Source of the DNA: Mesorhizobium sp.
GTDB lineage: Bacteria > Pseudomonadota > Alphaproteobacteria > Rhizobiales > Rhizobiaceae
Direction of reading: 5' to 3'
Length of the DNA stretch: 64,000 bases
Assembly (NCBI GenBank): GCA_004020365.1
Contig: SAQR01000006.1
Coordinates: 1-64,000, forward strand
Part shown: piece after piece, positions 9,654 through 21,020 of the stretch
How positions within the stretch are numbered: position 1 is the first letter of the stretch
How the letters are laid out: each line of letters begins with the position of its first letter
Notes under the pieces: generated by a model
The model's input: only the letters and a program-made list of their open reading frames with translations
The model's database searches: none
What the model was told of the DNA's origin: nothing
Position numbers and translations under genes: made by a program

Positions 9654-10658
9654 ATGACAAATCCGGTTCTGGTCGAAGTCTTGCGCGGCGCCGTGGTCGA
9701 GAGCGCGCATCGTGGCGCCATTGCGGTCTTCGATGCCGATGGCAAGCCATTCCTGGAAATCGGCGATACGGCTCGCCCGGTGTTTCCGCGCTCGGCGGTC
9801 AAGGCGATCCAGGCGCTGCCGCTGGTCGAAAGCGGCGCCGCCGATGCGTACGGTTTCGGCGACCGCGAACTGGCGCTAGCCTGCGCTTCACATTCCGGCG
9901 AGCCGGCGCATGTCGAACTGGCGCGGGCGATGCTGGCCAAGGCCGGGCTGGACGTGGCAGCGCTGGAATGCGGCGCGCATTGGCCGTCCAGCCATGACGC
10001 GACCGTTGCGCTGGCCAGCACCGGCAATTTGCCAAACGCGCTGCACAACAATTGTTCTGGCAAGCATGCGGGCTTTCTCTGCACCTGCGTCCACGCCGGC
10101 GTCGCCCATCGCGGCTATGTCAAATCAGGCCATGCCTCGCAAGAGATGGTGCGAGATGCAATGCAAGCGGTGACCGGTGCTGCCCATGATGTCGATCATT
10201 GCGGCACTGACGGCTGCTCGATCCCGACCTATGCCGTGCCGCTACGCAGCTTCGCGCTCGGCTTTGCCCGCATGGCGACCGGTGTCGGCTTTGAACCCAT
10301 TCGCGCCAAAGCCGCAAAGCGGCTGCTTTCCGCCTGCATGGCCGAGCCATTTCTGGTCGCCGGCACGGGCAGGGCTGATGTTGCGCTGATGCAGGCGGCG
10401 TCAGGCCGGATTTTTGTGAAGGGAGGGGCCGAAGGCGTCTATTGCGCGGCACTTCCCGAGCTTGGCCTTGGCATTGCGCTGAAATGCGATGATGGCGCCG
10501 GCCGCGCCGCTGAAGTCATGGTCGCGGCGTGCATGGCCAGGGTTTTGCACGCCGACAAGGCGCTGTTGGCGAAACTGATCGAACAGGCACATCCTCCCGT
10601 AAAAAGCCGGATCGGCGCCAAGGTCGGCTCACTCCGCCCAACTGCTGCGCTGGGCTGA
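9654..10658 (+). CDS. L-asparaginase, Rhizobium etli type
   Basis: Hydrolyses L-asparagine to aspartate and ammonia. The 334-residue protein belongs to the R. etli-type family, unrelated to E. coli AnsA/AnsB and structurally beta-lactamase-like. The Ser-Lys pair appears as S47-A-V-K50 in PRSAVKAIQ, a second serine in CASHSGEP, and the zinc-site residues in NNCSGKHAG and DHCGTDGCSIP. These correspond closely to the Ser48/Lys51 and Cys135/Lys138/Cys189 numbering reported for the R. etli enzyme. The start is ATG 9654 with a GCGGGGAA box 4 bases before it; TTG 9651 is a weaker alternative. It is convergent with the beta-helix gene, with 10 bases between. Confidence 0.9.
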   Translation: MTNPVLVEVLRGAVVESAHRGAIAVFDADGKPFLEIGDTARPVFPRSAVKAIQALPLVESGAADAYGFGDRELALACASHSGEPAHVELARAMLAKAGLDVAALECGAHWPSSHDATVALASTGNLPNALHNNCSGKHAGFLCTCVHAGVAHRGYVKSGHASQEMVRDAMQAVTGAAHDVDHCGTDGCSIPTYAVPLRSFALGFARMATGVGFEPIRAKAAKRLLSACMAEPFLVAGTGRADVALMQAASGRIFVKGGAEGVYCAALPELGLGIALKCDDGAGRAAEVMVAACMARVLHADKALLAKLIEQAHPPVKSRIGAKVGSLRPTAALG

Positions 10659-10668
10659 GAACGGGCAT

Positions 10669-12045
10669 TCAGCTCACATGATTGCGTCCGATGGTCAGAT
10701 GCGCATAGCCGGCATTGCCTGATGAGGCGAGATCGCCGGTCACCGGCTCGGCCCAGCGGTGGCCGACGATCGCGCCGTTTTGGGCGCCGTCGATGACATT
10801 GTCGGAGATGACCGCCGTTCCAGCACCCTCGACCACGGTGACGGCGATGCCGGTTCCGGCCTCGCGGATAATATTTCCCGTGGCGACCACATTGCGCATG
10901 AACGGCCCCCAGCCGATGTGCATGCCGTAGAGCGGTGCATTCTCAACGACGTTGCCGGAGACTCCGGTATCCGCCTCGACGTTGATACCGATGCCGAAAC
11001 CGGGTGCATCGGCAGGGTAGGGGCCGCTGGTCGCGAGATTGCGGACGATGTTTCCGGAACACACGCCCATGCGGCCGCCTTCGTTGAAATTCACGATAGA
11101 AATGCCATTGGCGGCGCCATCGACGATGTTGTTGCTGACGATCGCTCCCTCGAAGGAGAATTCGGAATAGAGCGCCGTTTCGCCCGACCGCGAGCAGGTG
11201 TTGCCGGTGATGTGCAGGTTGCTGGCGCTGTTGGCGCGGATCGCCGAAAAAGCACAGTCCGAGACGATATTGCCAGAGATGACGACGCTGCCGGCGCGGA
11301 AGGCATTGATGCCGTTGCCATTCTGGCCGGTTCCGCCGCTACGCGCCTGAATGCGCTCGACGCGGTTGCCGCTGACGATGGTGCCGTCCTCGGCCGCTCG
11401 CCAGCGATGCACGAGGATACCGCCATTGGCGCAGTCGGAAACGGTGTTGCCTGATATCTCCAGGCCGGCGGCTTCGACCGAATAGATGCCGGCGTCGGCC
11501 GCGCCCGATATTTCCGAGCGCTGGATGCGGCCTGAAGCGTGCTCGAGCACCACGCCGCTCTTGCCACTGCCTGATATCCGGCAATTGTCGATGACGAGGT
11601 GAGCGACGTGGCGCAGGTCGAGCAGCCCTCGCGCGTAGTCACCCATCCAGTGGCTGGTGCCCTCGAACACCAGGCCGGTGAATTCGATATGCTCGGCCTG
11701 TTCGGCCATGAGCAGATGGCCGTTGCCGCCATAGACGATCCGCGATGCGCCCGGCACGCCAGAAAGTCTGATACGGCTGGGCAGCGACAGATTGGATACG
11801 ACATAGGTGCCCGGCGGCAGGAACACCGGTATGTCGCGGTCGTTTGCCTCGCGCAGCAGCCCGGCGAAGGCCTTGCTCTGGTCGTCAAGCGCGCCGGGCT
11901 GCACGCCGAAGTCGGCAGCGTTGATCGAGCCGCGCATTAAGGCATTCTCGATGCCGGGCAGGCTGCCCGCAGCCGCCTTGCCGAGCGAGAGGCCCAGGAC
12001 GGCAAAGCCGGCGGTCTGCACAAGCAATTTTCGTCTGTTCAACAT
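10669..12045 (-). CDS. Tat-exported right-handed beta-helix repeat protein (TIGR03808-like)
   Basis: A 458-residue exported protein of unknown function. The N-terminus MLNRRKLLVQTAGFAVLGLS is a twin-arginine signal, with cleavage likely after KAAAG. The rest is a parallel beta-helix built from many short NxV/NIV-type coils, with repeated ISGN-, VSGN- and SNNIV-like segments from about residue 90 to 440. This matches the uncharacterised Tat-linked repeat family I know as TIGR03808. Related folds include pectate lyases and carbohydrate epimerases, but I see no catalytic motif. The start is ATG 12045 with GGGGAG 8 bases before it; the frame continues to 12162 but the extension destroys the signal peptide. 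Confidence 0.78.
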   Translation of the reverse strand: MLNRRKLLVQTAGFAVLGLSLGKAAAGSLPGIENALMRGSINAADFGVQPGALDDQSKAFAGLLREANDRDIPVFLPPGTYVVSNLSLPSRIRLSGVPGASRIVYGGNGHLLMAEQAEHIEFTGLVFEGTSHWMGDYARGLLDLRHVAHLVIDNCRISGSGKSGVVLEHASGRIQRSEISGAADAGIYSVEAAGLEISGNTVSDCANGGILVHRWRAAEDGTIVSGNRVERIQARSGGTGQNGNGINAFRAGSVVISGNIVSDCAFSAIRANSASNLHITGNTCSRSGETALYSEFSFEGAIVSNNIVDGAANGISIVNFNEGGRMGVCSGNIVRNLATSGPYPADAPGFGIGINVEADTGVSGNVVENAPLYGMHIGWGPFMRNVVATGNIIREAGTGIAVTVVEGAGTAVISDNVIDGAQNGAIVGHRWAEPVTGDLASSGNAGYAHLTIGRNHVS

Positions 12046-12161
12046 CGGCACAGCTCCCCAGCGTTCGGCCGTCGCGCCGCAGGAATCGTGCCAGACCGGA
12101 TCGGCCGATCCTTTGCCGGCAATAGCTTGTGAAGTCGCCGCGCGAGGCATAAGCTCGATCA

Positions 12162-12635
12162 ATGAGCAGAGCCTTCACGCGCGAAGAGGATAGCGAAAAC
12201 GCCATCGCCGGTATCGGCGAGCGGCCGATCAGCCACCACCGCAATCTGGTGACGCAACGCGGCCTGGCGCTGATCGACGCCGAACTGGCTGCCCTGCGTG
12301 ATGATCTGGGCAGAGCGGAGAAGAGGGCCGACCGCGAGCGCATCGCGCTTATCTCGCGCGACCTGCGCTACTGGACCGCACGGCGTGAAAGCGCCGAGCT
12401 TTCCGTGCCGGAACCGGGCAGCGATCTGGTTCGCTTCGGCATGGGCGTCACGCTGGAAGGCGATGACGGCAGGAAGGTGCACTGGAAGATCGTCGGCGAG
12501 GATGAGGCCGATCCGGCCAAGGGGACGATTTCCCATGTTTCACCGATGGCCCTGGCCTTGTTCGGCAAGAAGGTCGGCGAAATTGCCGTGGTGAACGGCA
12601 AGGAGTGGGAAATCGTCAAGCTCTCTGACAATTAG
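12162..12635 (+). CDS. GreA/GreB family transcription elongation factor
   Basis: A 157-residue protein with an N-terminal helical coiled-coil region (about residues 25-70: LALIDAELAALRDDLGRAEKRADRE is an amphipathic segment) and a C-terminal FKBP-like GreA/GreB domain (FGMGVTLEGDDGRKVHWKIVGEDEAD then ISHVSPMALALFGKKVGE). Family members stimulate transcript cleavage by stalled RNA polymerase. The acidic tip of true GreA is not obvious, so this is likely a paralogue rather than the main GreA. Its TAG stop overlaps the TAA of the convergent doc gene on the other strand. Confidence 0.85.
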   Translation: MSRAFTREEDSENAIAGIGERPISHHRNLVTQRGLALIDAELAALRDDLGRAEKRADRERIALISRDLRYWTARRESAELSVPEPGSDLVRFGMGVTLEGDDGRKVHWKIVGEDEADPAKGTISHVSPMALALFGKKVGEIAVVNGKEWEIVKLSDN

Positions 12636-13021
12636 ACCTCGATCTTGACGCCATGGTCGCGGAAAAACGCGGCAGCACCTGCCTCGTCGATTTCGCTGGC
12701 GGCAACGCCCATGACGAACTCATAGATCGTGCCGTTGTCGGCCGTCAGCACATAGCCGTTGACAATCAGGAACGCGCCGGCGGCGACGATGGCCGTGCGC
12801 TTGTTGCCGTCGACAAAGGCGTGATTTCTGGCGATGCCGAAGATATAGGCCGCGGCCAGATCCTCGATCGATGGATCACCATAGTTCGCCTTGTTCTCGG
12901 CTCGGGCGAGCGCCGATTCGAGGGCGTTCTCATCCCTCAAACCGTGCGCTCCGCCGTGCCGACGCAATTGCTCGGCGTGCATCGCTTCGACCGCACGCCG
13001 GCTCAGGAACTCCCAGCTCAT
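12632..13021 (-). CDS. Doc-type (Fic fold) toxin of a toxin-antitoxin pair
   Basis: A 129-residue death-on-curing family toxin. The catalytic motif H67-AFVDGNKRT-76 is the Doc form of the Fic signature. In Doc the lysine replaces the canonical glycine, and P1 Doc phosphorylates EF-Tu rather than AMPylating proteins; that function is inferred here. Its ATG overlaps the antitoxin stop by 4 bases (13018-13021), so the two are translated together from the upstream antitoxin promoter. The motif and length are intact, so the toxin is probably functional. Confidence 0.9.
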   Translation of the reverse strand: MSWEFLSRRAVEAMHAEQLRRHGGAHGLRDENALESALARAENKANYGDPSIEDLAAAYIFGIARNHAFVDGNKRTAIVAAGAFLIVNGYVLTADNGTIYEFVMGVAASEIDEAGAAAFFRDHGVKIEV

Positions 13022-13239
13022 TCGGCGAGCTTCTGAAGCGCGACTTTGTATTTGTCCATGACTTGGCGAGCAGCTTCCATCTGCCGCTCGAAGCTGTCGT
13101 CCACTGGCCGAAGGGCGATGCCCTTGCTCGTTTCGACGATCTCAAGCTGATCGCCGGCCTTCAGATTCAGGCGGTCGAGAATTTCCTTGGGCAGGATCAC
13201 GCCTTCGGAATTGCCGATTTTGCGAATGGTCGTGTTCAT
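13018..13239 (-). CDS. AbrB/MazE/SpoVT-fold antitoxin
   Basis: A 73-residue DNA-binding antitoxin. The swapped-hairpin AbrB domain fills residues 1-45 (RKIGNSEGVILPKEILDRL, then GDQLEIVE). The C-terminal helix, FERQMEAARQVMDKYKVALQ, probably wraps the Doc toxin. It is the first gene of the pair and should autorepress with Doc as co-repressor. A direct repeat overlapping a -10-like TATAAT lies immediately upstream, at 13255-13306. Pairing of an AbrB-fold antitoxin with Doc, instead of Phd, is known in other bacteria. Confidence 0.9.
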   Translation of the reverse strand: MNTTIRKIGNSEGVILPKEILDRLNLKAGDQLEIVETSKGIALRPVDDSFERQMEAARQVMDKYKVALQKLAE

Positions 13240-13254
13240 GGATTTAGCCTTTGG

Positions 13255-13306
13255 TGCAACGCCAATTATAACTTAGGTTGTCGGTCGTTGCAACATGGAT
13301 TATAAC
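13255..13306 (-). promoter_or_regulatory. Direct-repeat operator/promoter of the Doc-AbrB pair
   Basis: Two 18-bp copies at 13289-13306 and 13255-13272, spaced 34 bp start to start. On the minus strand each reads GTTATAAT, four variable bases, then GTTGCA. Each copy contains the -10-like hexamer TATAAT. The proximal copy lies 16 bases upstream of the antitoxin ATG. The arrangement suggests cooperative binding by the antitoxin over its own promoter. The distal copy ends 5 bases from the mutB stop codon. Confidence 0.6.
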
Positions 13307-13310
13307 AGGC

Positions 13311-15430
<2,120 letters not shown>

Positions 15431-15434
<4 letters not shown>

Positions 15435-16870
15435 GATGCTGCTCCGATCGATTGATCGATACGGATCGGGAACAGCGGCTCGCACACCGCGACGCCCTCG
15501 GTGACCGCGGGCCGCCGCTCCGCCGCCAAGGTTTCGACCGGACGTTCGCTCTTCGACGGGTGAAGCGTCGTGCCGATGATGGCCCGCTCGCCCGCCTGAT
15601 AGGCAGCATTGCGGCGGGCGGCGGCCGCCTGAACCCGTTTCTGGATGTGTCCTTGCTGCAGGCTGGACAGCACGCCGCCTTCCGCCTCGATCCGCTGGAA
15701 TTCTTCCCACGCCGCTTCGCAGAGTTCGGCGGTCAGCGCTTCGACGGCGCCGGAACCGCAAGCAGGGTCGGCGACATGATCGATATGGCTTTCGTTGGCC
15801 ATGATCAGTTGCGTGTTGCGGGCAACACGGCGGGCAAAGCCCGCCGGCAGGCCATGCGCGATCGTATGCGGCAGGATGGAGACCGAATCCGCCCCGCCGG
15901 CCGCCGCGGCAAAAGCGGCGATCGTGGTGCGCAGGACGTTCGTCTCCGGGTCCGCCGAAGTCATCATCCGGAACGATGTCTCGGCATGGACGTTGGCGGT
16001 GGCGGCGGCGATCGAGCATGCCTCCTGGACCCGCGCCCACAGCCTGCGCAGGGCCCTGACCTTGGCCATCGATACGAACTGGTCCTGGTCGACGCTCAGC
16101 GCAAAGCCGATATGGGGCGCCGCATAGACAAGCGGCTGGCGCGCCTCCTCAAACATCCGGAGATAGGAAACCGCCGAAGCCATCATGGTGCCCAACTCCT
16201 GCGCTTCGGTGGCGCCGGCATTGTGGAAGACGCGTCCGTCTGCCTCCAGCAGGACCCCGGGCACGCCCATCGAGAAAAAGTGCGCCAGGGACTGCGGCAT
16301 CGATGCCTGCAAGGCCTCGATCGACATTCGCAACCGGCCGGTTCCGGCAAAGATCGCTGCCGGGTCGATACCGAAGGACAGGTTGAGCTTTGCCGGATCT
16401 GACCGGCGCTTGCCCAGGAACGCAACCAGCCAGTCGGCCACGGCGCGGCTCCAGGGATGCGCGTCGATGCGGACCTGGATGCGGTTGAGCGGCACGCCGT
16501 CGAGCACGGTCTCCAGCGCCTCGGCAGTCCTCGGCAGGCCGTAGCCGAACGCATTCGGCGCGCCTTCGAAGACAAGCGACAGTCCGGTGGCCCCCTGTGC
16601 GACGTCCTCCAGGGCCTGGGCTTGGGCGCGGCCGATATCCGGATCGTCGATACGCTGGCTGACGATCCACGGCGATGCGGGGTTTGCCCGCACGAGAGGC
16701 TCTGCGGTGACCGAACGATCATAGAGCGGTTCGATGCGGATGCCATCGTCCGTATGGGATACGAGCTTTTCCTCGAAGGATCCGCCGGCCAGGGCTTTTT
16801 CCGCAAGGGCCAGCCACCGCTGCCGGTCAGGGTTCGGAAGTTCGGCATTGTGGTTCAAGGCACCGGCCAT
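15431..16870 (-). CDS. mutA: Methylmalonyl-CoA mutase, small (non-catalytic) subunit
   Basis: A 479-residue homologue of the beta subunit, which pairs with the catalytic subunit but does not bind cobalamin. The TIM-barrel-like core is recognisable ([69 protein letters not shown]). It is shorter than the roughly 600-residue actinobacterial beta subunits and ends at about the barrel boundary, without the degenerate C-terminal B12-like domain. It leads a two-gene operon and overlaps the catalytic-subunit start by 4 bases. A 7-bp inverted repeat sits 57-76 bases upstream. Confidence 0.9.
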
Positions 16871-16926
16871 CCGCTCTCCTCGTCTTCTCGGCCGATTGGC
16901 CTGGAATGTCAGTCTACGGTTCCCCG

Positions 16927-16946
16927 TTGCATATCACAATGCAACA
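16927..16946. promoter_or_regulatory. Candidate operator upstream of mutA
   Basis: A perfect inverted repeat, GTTGCAT-ATCACA-ATGCAAC, 57-76 bases before the mutA start and about 185 bases before the divergent HerA-like gene. Spacing and symmetry suit a dimeric regulator. No regulator gene is adjacent, so the cognate protein is unknown. Confidence 0.45.
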
Positions 16947-17130
16947 CGCGTCCTGTTACGGTGAACCGTCAACCGATTGCCAAACATGCGCAAAATCCGC
17001 AAGCTCCAAAAAGCCCAATTTCGACCATGGCCATTGTCGCTGCGCAACGGCGTCATTATACCTGCGGCGAGCCCCGCTACTTTCAATAGATCAGGGCATT
17101 CAACACTTCAGGTTTGCGGAGACCGGACAC

Positions 17131-18678
17131 ATGGCTGACGACCCCAGCATTTTCATCGGAGCCAGCCGAAAGCCTGACGACAGCTACCAGCGCGCCGAAA
17201 ACCTGCTGCTTCAGTATGGCAATCGTCATGGCCTGGTCACCGGCGCGACCGGCACCGGCAAGACCGTGAGCTTGCAGATTTTGGCGGAAGGTTTCTCCAA
17301 TGCCGGCGTGCCGGTCTTCTGCGCCGACATCAAGGGCGACCTGTCCGGTATCGCCATGATGGGCGCGGCACAGGATTTTCTGGTCAAGCGCGCCGAGCAG
17401 GTCAAGCTCGATCCCTATGATTTCCAGGAATTTCCGGTCATCTTCTGGGATCTTTTCGGCGAGCAGGGCCATCCGATCCGCGCCACCGTCTCGGAGATGG
17501 GGCCACTGCTGCTGTCGCGCCTTATGAACCTGTCCGAGGCGCAGGAAGGCATCATGAACATCGCCTTCCGCATCGCCGACGAGGAAGGCTTGTTGCTGCT
17601 GGACCTGAAGGACCTGCAAGCGCTTCTCGCCAACATCGCCGAACGCGCCGAAGAAATCGGCGCTCGCTACGGCAATGTGACGAAACCTTCGGTTGGCGCA
17701 ATCCAGCGCACGCTGCTGGTTCTGGAGCAGCAGGGAGCGACGAATTTCTTCGGCGAGCCGGCATTGCGGATCGCCGACATCATGCGCACCACCCGCGACG
17801 GGCGCGGCGCGATCAGCGTGCTGGCCGCCGACAAGCTGATGATGAATCCCCGACTCTATGCGACATTCCTGTTGTGGCTGATGTCGGAACTGTTCGAGGA
17901 GTTGCCCGAGGTCGGCGATCCCGACAAGCCAAAGCTGGTCTTCTTCTTCGACGAGGCGCACCTTCTGTTCGACGACGCGCCTAAGGTGCTGATCGACCGC
18001 GTCGAACAGGTGGTCCGCCTGATCCGTTCGAAGGGCGTCGGCGTCTACTTCGTCACCCAGAATCCGCTGGATATCCCCGAAACCGTTCTGGCCCAGCTCG
18101 GCAACCGGGTGCAGCACGCCCTGCGCGCCTACACGCCGCGGGAGCAGAAGGCTGTGAAGACCGCCGCCGAGACGTTCAGGCCCAATCCCGACTTCGACTG
18201 CGCAACCGCCATCACGCAACTCGGCACCGGCGAGGCGCTGGTCTCGACGCTGGAGGCCAAAGGTGTTCCGTCGATGGTCCAGCGGACGCTGGTTCGCCCG
18301 CCGTCGTCACGACTTGGCCCGATCACGCCTGACGAGCGCCGCACGCTGATCGCTGAGAGCCCGGTTGCCGGACAGTACGATCAGACCGTCGATCGCGAAT
18401 CGGCTTTCGAGATGCTGCAGAAAAAAGCCAAGGATGCACTGGACGCGGCGGCGCAGCAGCAGGAGAGCGGCGGCTCGCGCTGGACCATTCCAGGCTTCGG
18501 CAATGACGAACCCGCCCACCAGCCCACCGGCGGCAGGCGAGCACCGGCGCCGCGAGCGTCCAATCGCCAGACGGTGGCGGAGGCGGCGATCAAATCGGTG
18601 GTTCGCTCGGTCGGCACGTCGGTTGGACGGGCGATCGTGCGCGGCATCCTCGGCAGCCTGGCCAGGGGGCGGCGCTGA
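17131..18678 (+). CDS. HerA-like ATPase of the DUF853 (YjgR) family
   Basis: A 515-residue cytosolic P-loop ATPase of unknown physiological role. Walker A is GATGTGKT near residue 38, Walker B is [13 protein letters not shown], and a sensor-like segment is [29 protein letters not shown], all typical of HerA/FtsK-superfamily DUF853 proteins. The C-terminal 100 residues are low-complexity and proline/glutamine-rich, ending in basic residues, and are likely disordered. The start is ATG 17131, giving [12 protein letters not shown]; the frame is open further upstream but no conserved sequence is seen there. It is divergent from mutA and apparently monocistronic. Confidence 0.88.
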   Translation: MADDPSIFIGASRKPDDSYQRAENLLLQYGNRHGLVTGATGTGKTVSLQILAEGFSNAGVPVFCADIKGDLSGIAMMGAAQDFLVKRAEQVKLDPYDFQEFPVIFWDLFGEQGHPIRATVSEMGPLLLSRLMNLSEAQEGIMNIAFRIADEEGLLLLDLKDLQALLANIAERAEEIGARYGNVTKPSVGAIQRTLLVLEQQGATNFFGEPALRIADIMRTTRDGRGAISVLAADKLMMNPRLYATFLLWLMSELFEELPEVGDPDKPKLVFFFDEAHLLFDDAPKVLIDRVEQVVRLIRSKGVGVYFVTQNPLDIPETVLAQLGNRVQHALRAYTPREQKAVKTAAETFRPNPDFDCATAITQLGTGEALVSTLEAKGVPSMVQRTLVRPPSSRLGPITPDERRTLIAESPVAGQYDQTVDRESAFEMLQKKAKDALDAAAQQQESGGSRWTIPGFGNDEPAHQPTGGRRAPAPRASNRQTVAEAAIKSVVRSVGTSVGRAIVRGILGSLARGRR

Positions 18679-18686
18679 AAGCACCG

Positions 18687-18779
18687 CATCGGATCCAAAG
18701 TGGGCACCGGTGCCGGCAAATCCGATACTCATGTACGAAACATCGGGTCCAAAAGTGGGCACCGGCTCTGGAAAAATCC
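18687..18779. repeat. Tandem pair of a 37-39-bp dispersed repeat
   Basis: Two imperfect copies, 18687-18723 and 18741-18779, each carrying CATCGG, TCCAAA, GTGGGCACCGG and AAATCC in the same order. They lie downstream of the HerA-like gene. Short sequences of this kind are common between Mesorhizobium genes in my experience. The 170 bases that follow, to 18950, contain no feature I can support. Confidence 0.6.
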
Positions 18780-18950
18780 CGCTATTGTGTAGCAGGACGC
18801 TACAGGCTGAATTGGGGGCTGCGAACGGCAGCTTCGGGCCAATTTTGGATCTCGCCAGTGATGCTGCGAAGGTGACCAATGCATTTCGTTGGGCAGCGCA
18901 GATGGTGCTCGGCAAAGGGCCTAGCGTCTGGGCTTGCGCCGTACACGCCG

Positions 18951-19691
18951 TCAGCGAACCCTGTAGAAAGGATTCGGCAGCAGGAACAGCTTCTCGGCAT
19001 GTCCCCCGAACAGGTCGGATGGCTGGTCACCGACATTGGCAATGATCGTGTAGCCGGCCTTTTCGATTTCGGCTCTTATGGGTGCCTTGAAATCTGCGGC
19101 GGAACCATATTTGGCTCCAGGCTGGACCATGTAAAGGTGCTCATAGCCGGCATAGCCCGCCGATTGCAGGTTCTGTTCGGTTGCATGACGCTGGTCCTCC
19201 GGACGTCCGGTGATGAAGAATACTGCGACTTTCGCCGTTCGCGCTTGCCGGAAGACCTCCAGCACAGGGTCGATGGCCGGATCCTTCGCAAGCTGGTCCC
19301 AGGCGGCCCAGCCACAGGGACCGTCGATCGCGACATCGCAGGCGCCGCCGATCGGGCGGCCGAAGTTGTCGCGCGTGATCACTTCCCAGTTGGACAAAGC
19401 CGTCTCGTCGATATCGAGCACCATTGCGGGGCGAGGCACGTCCGCTGCGCGCTTGACGACCCAATCGCCGGCCTGCTTCGCCACGGCGGCAAGGTCGCGA
19501 TCATATGCGCCGGAATCATGATAACTGGCGGCCGCCAGCATCGCATCGCCGACATTGGCTGGCTGGGACGGGCTTGTGAGAAGGAGCGAGCCGTCGGCAC
19601 GCGCCGACCCGAGCACATTTGTGCCGATCATCAGCACGATTGCCCCGACGGCCGCACCACGCGCAATTCTATTCCAACTAATCGTCTGCAT
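18951..19691 (-). CDS. Exported HAD-family acid phosphatase (class B/C, subfamily IIIB)
   Basis: A 246-residue phosphatase predicted in the periplasm. The N-terminal signal is RIARGAAVGAIVLMIGTNVLGSARA. The HAD motif I is LDIDETALSNW (DxDET, as in the e(P4)/OlpA and acid-phosphatase group), motif II is ITGRPEDQR, and the acidic motif near the C-terminus is IANVGDQPSDLFGG. Family members dephosphorylate nucleotides or other monoesters outside the cytosol. The start ATG 19691 (MQTISWNR) gives a clean signal peptide; AAGG 7 bases upstream is a weak ribosome site. It stands alone, transcribed in the same direction as the lacI-type gene but 253 bases after it. Confidence 0.85.
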   Translation of the reverse strand: MQTISWNRIARGAAVGAIVLMIGTNVLGSARADGSLLLTSPSQPANVGDAMLAAASYHDSGAYDRDLAAVAKQAGDWVVKRAADVPRPAMVLDIDETALSNWEVITRDNFGRPIGGACDVAIDGPCGWAAWDQLAKDPAIDPVLEVFRQARTAKVAVFFITGRPEDQRHATEQNLQSAGYAGYEHLYMVQPGAKYGSAADFKAPIRAEIEKAGYTIIANVGDQPSDLFGGHAEKLFLLPNPFYRVR

Positions 19692-19944
19692 CACGAGACC
19701 TTGCGGTCGCGAGAAGTCCTCTGTCAAGCGAGGCAAGGCGCAGGTCGTCGAAACTGCGACGCTGAATTGGAAAAATTCCGAGACAGACGCCGAATGTTTC
19801 TATGAGTTGCTGCAAGGTGCAGGATTTCCGCCATCGCTGCACAAAGTAACGCTTGCAGATGCGAACCGACGCAACGTTCTGAATGCGCCAGGAGCGGACG
19901 ATCCCAGGAATCCTTGTGACGATCCGCTTGTCAGCGGAAAGATC

Positions 19945-21000
19945 CTAGCTACGCGGTCGAGCGGTCGTGCCGCGGACCACCAGTTCAACCGGCATGACGA
20001 TTTGCTGCGGGGGACCGTTGGCGAACACCATCGCGGCAGCAAGCCGCCCCTTCCCGACGATGTCCTGCGCTACAGTCGTAAGGGGGGGCGTGGTGCGTGC
20101 CGCTTCCGCGGTGCCATCAAAGCCCACGACCGACACGTCCTCGGGTATGTTTATGCCGCGACGAAGCGCTTCGTCGAGCACGGTTATCGCCTGCCAGTCC
20201 GACATGGTCAGGATTGCCGTTGCTTCTGGAACTTGGTCGAATACGACGGCTCCGGCCGCAGGTTCCCCAGGGGTGGTCTCGATGATCGGAACATCATCGA
20301 TCGACAGATTGATCTCCGCTAAGCCTTGAGCGAAGCCATCAAGCCTTTCGTGGTCGAGCGGAAATCCGCCTGCGAGCCGACGCTTCGCCTTCCCCGGCAT
20401 GTGAACGATCGGCGGCCCGGATGTACGCCGCACCGACAGGATGGCAAAATGCCGGTGCCCGAGATTGGTTAGGTGCCTGACGGCCAGGAGAGCGCCCTTC
20501 CTGCCGTCGATCCGGATCGAATTGACGTCCGGGCCGGCGTCGCTCTCGAGGATGACGAAGGGCAGGCGCCGGCGTTGCGCCGAGGTGATCAGGTCGATGT
20601 CTACGCTATGGCCCAAAATGAAGCCGTCGACCAGCGCTTCCCGGATGGCGGTGGTGCGCGTATCATCCGTTCCACTGACCAGGCTAAGCGTTGCCCCTGC
20701 CTCATCGCAGGCGAGCGAAACGCCAAGCACCAGCTCTCGTCCATAAGGACTTCTTACCACGTCGGAGATGGCGTAGGCGCCCGGCGGCAGGAAACCGATA
20801 GCGTTGAATTTGCCGTCACGCAGTACCCGCCCTCTGGGGTCGGGACCATCATAACCAAGCTGGTGCGCCGCAGCTTCGACGCGCTCGCGCACGTCCGACC
20901 GCACCAGGTGCGGGTGATTGAAGACATTGGAGACAGTGCCGCGGGAGACCCCGGCGACTCTCCCGACATCTGCTAGGGTGGGCGTTTTGGAATGGTTCAT
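19945..21000 (-). CDS. LacI-family transcriptional regulator
   Basis: A 351-residue repressor. The N-terminal helix-turn-helix is TLADVGRVAGVSRGTVSNVFNHP with the hinge helix around RVEAAAHQLGY. The periplasmic-binding-like ligand domain follows (NAIGFLPPG, DGFILGHSVD, GHRHFAILSVRR, PEDVSVVGFDG). Several key ligand-binding stretches resemble sugar-responsive LacI members, but the effector cannot be deduced. It is divergent from a MoaF-like gene and a cupin gene. Two perfect 14-bp operators lie in the shared intergenic region, one only 21 bases from its own start, so autorepression and control of the pair are likely. Confidence 0.92.
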   Translation of the reverse strand: MNHSKTPTLADVGRVAGVSRGTVSNVFNHPHLVRSDVRERVEAAAHQLGYDGPDPRGRVLRDGKFNAIGFLPPGAYAISDVVRSPYGRELVLGVSLACDEAGATLSLVSGTDDTRTTAIREALVDGFILGHSVDIDLITSAQRRRLPFVILESDAGPDVNSIRIDGRKGALLAVRHLTNLGHRHFAILSVRRTSGPPIVHMPGKAKRRLAGGFPLDHERLDGFAQGLAEINLSIDDVPIIETTPGEPAAGAVVFDQVPEATAILTMSDWQAITVLDEALRRGINIPEDVSVVGFDGTAEAARTTPPLTTVAQDIVGKGRLAAAMVFANGPPQQIVMPVELVVRGTTARPRS

Positions 21001-21020
21001 TCCTTCAGTTAAGCACTTTT

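Noticed and set aside
15435-16040. A 202-codon N-terminal extension of the mutase catalytic subunit
   Set aside because: It lies inside the small subunit, has no conserved sequence, and the ATG at 15434 gives the normal family N-terminus with an ATGA overlap.
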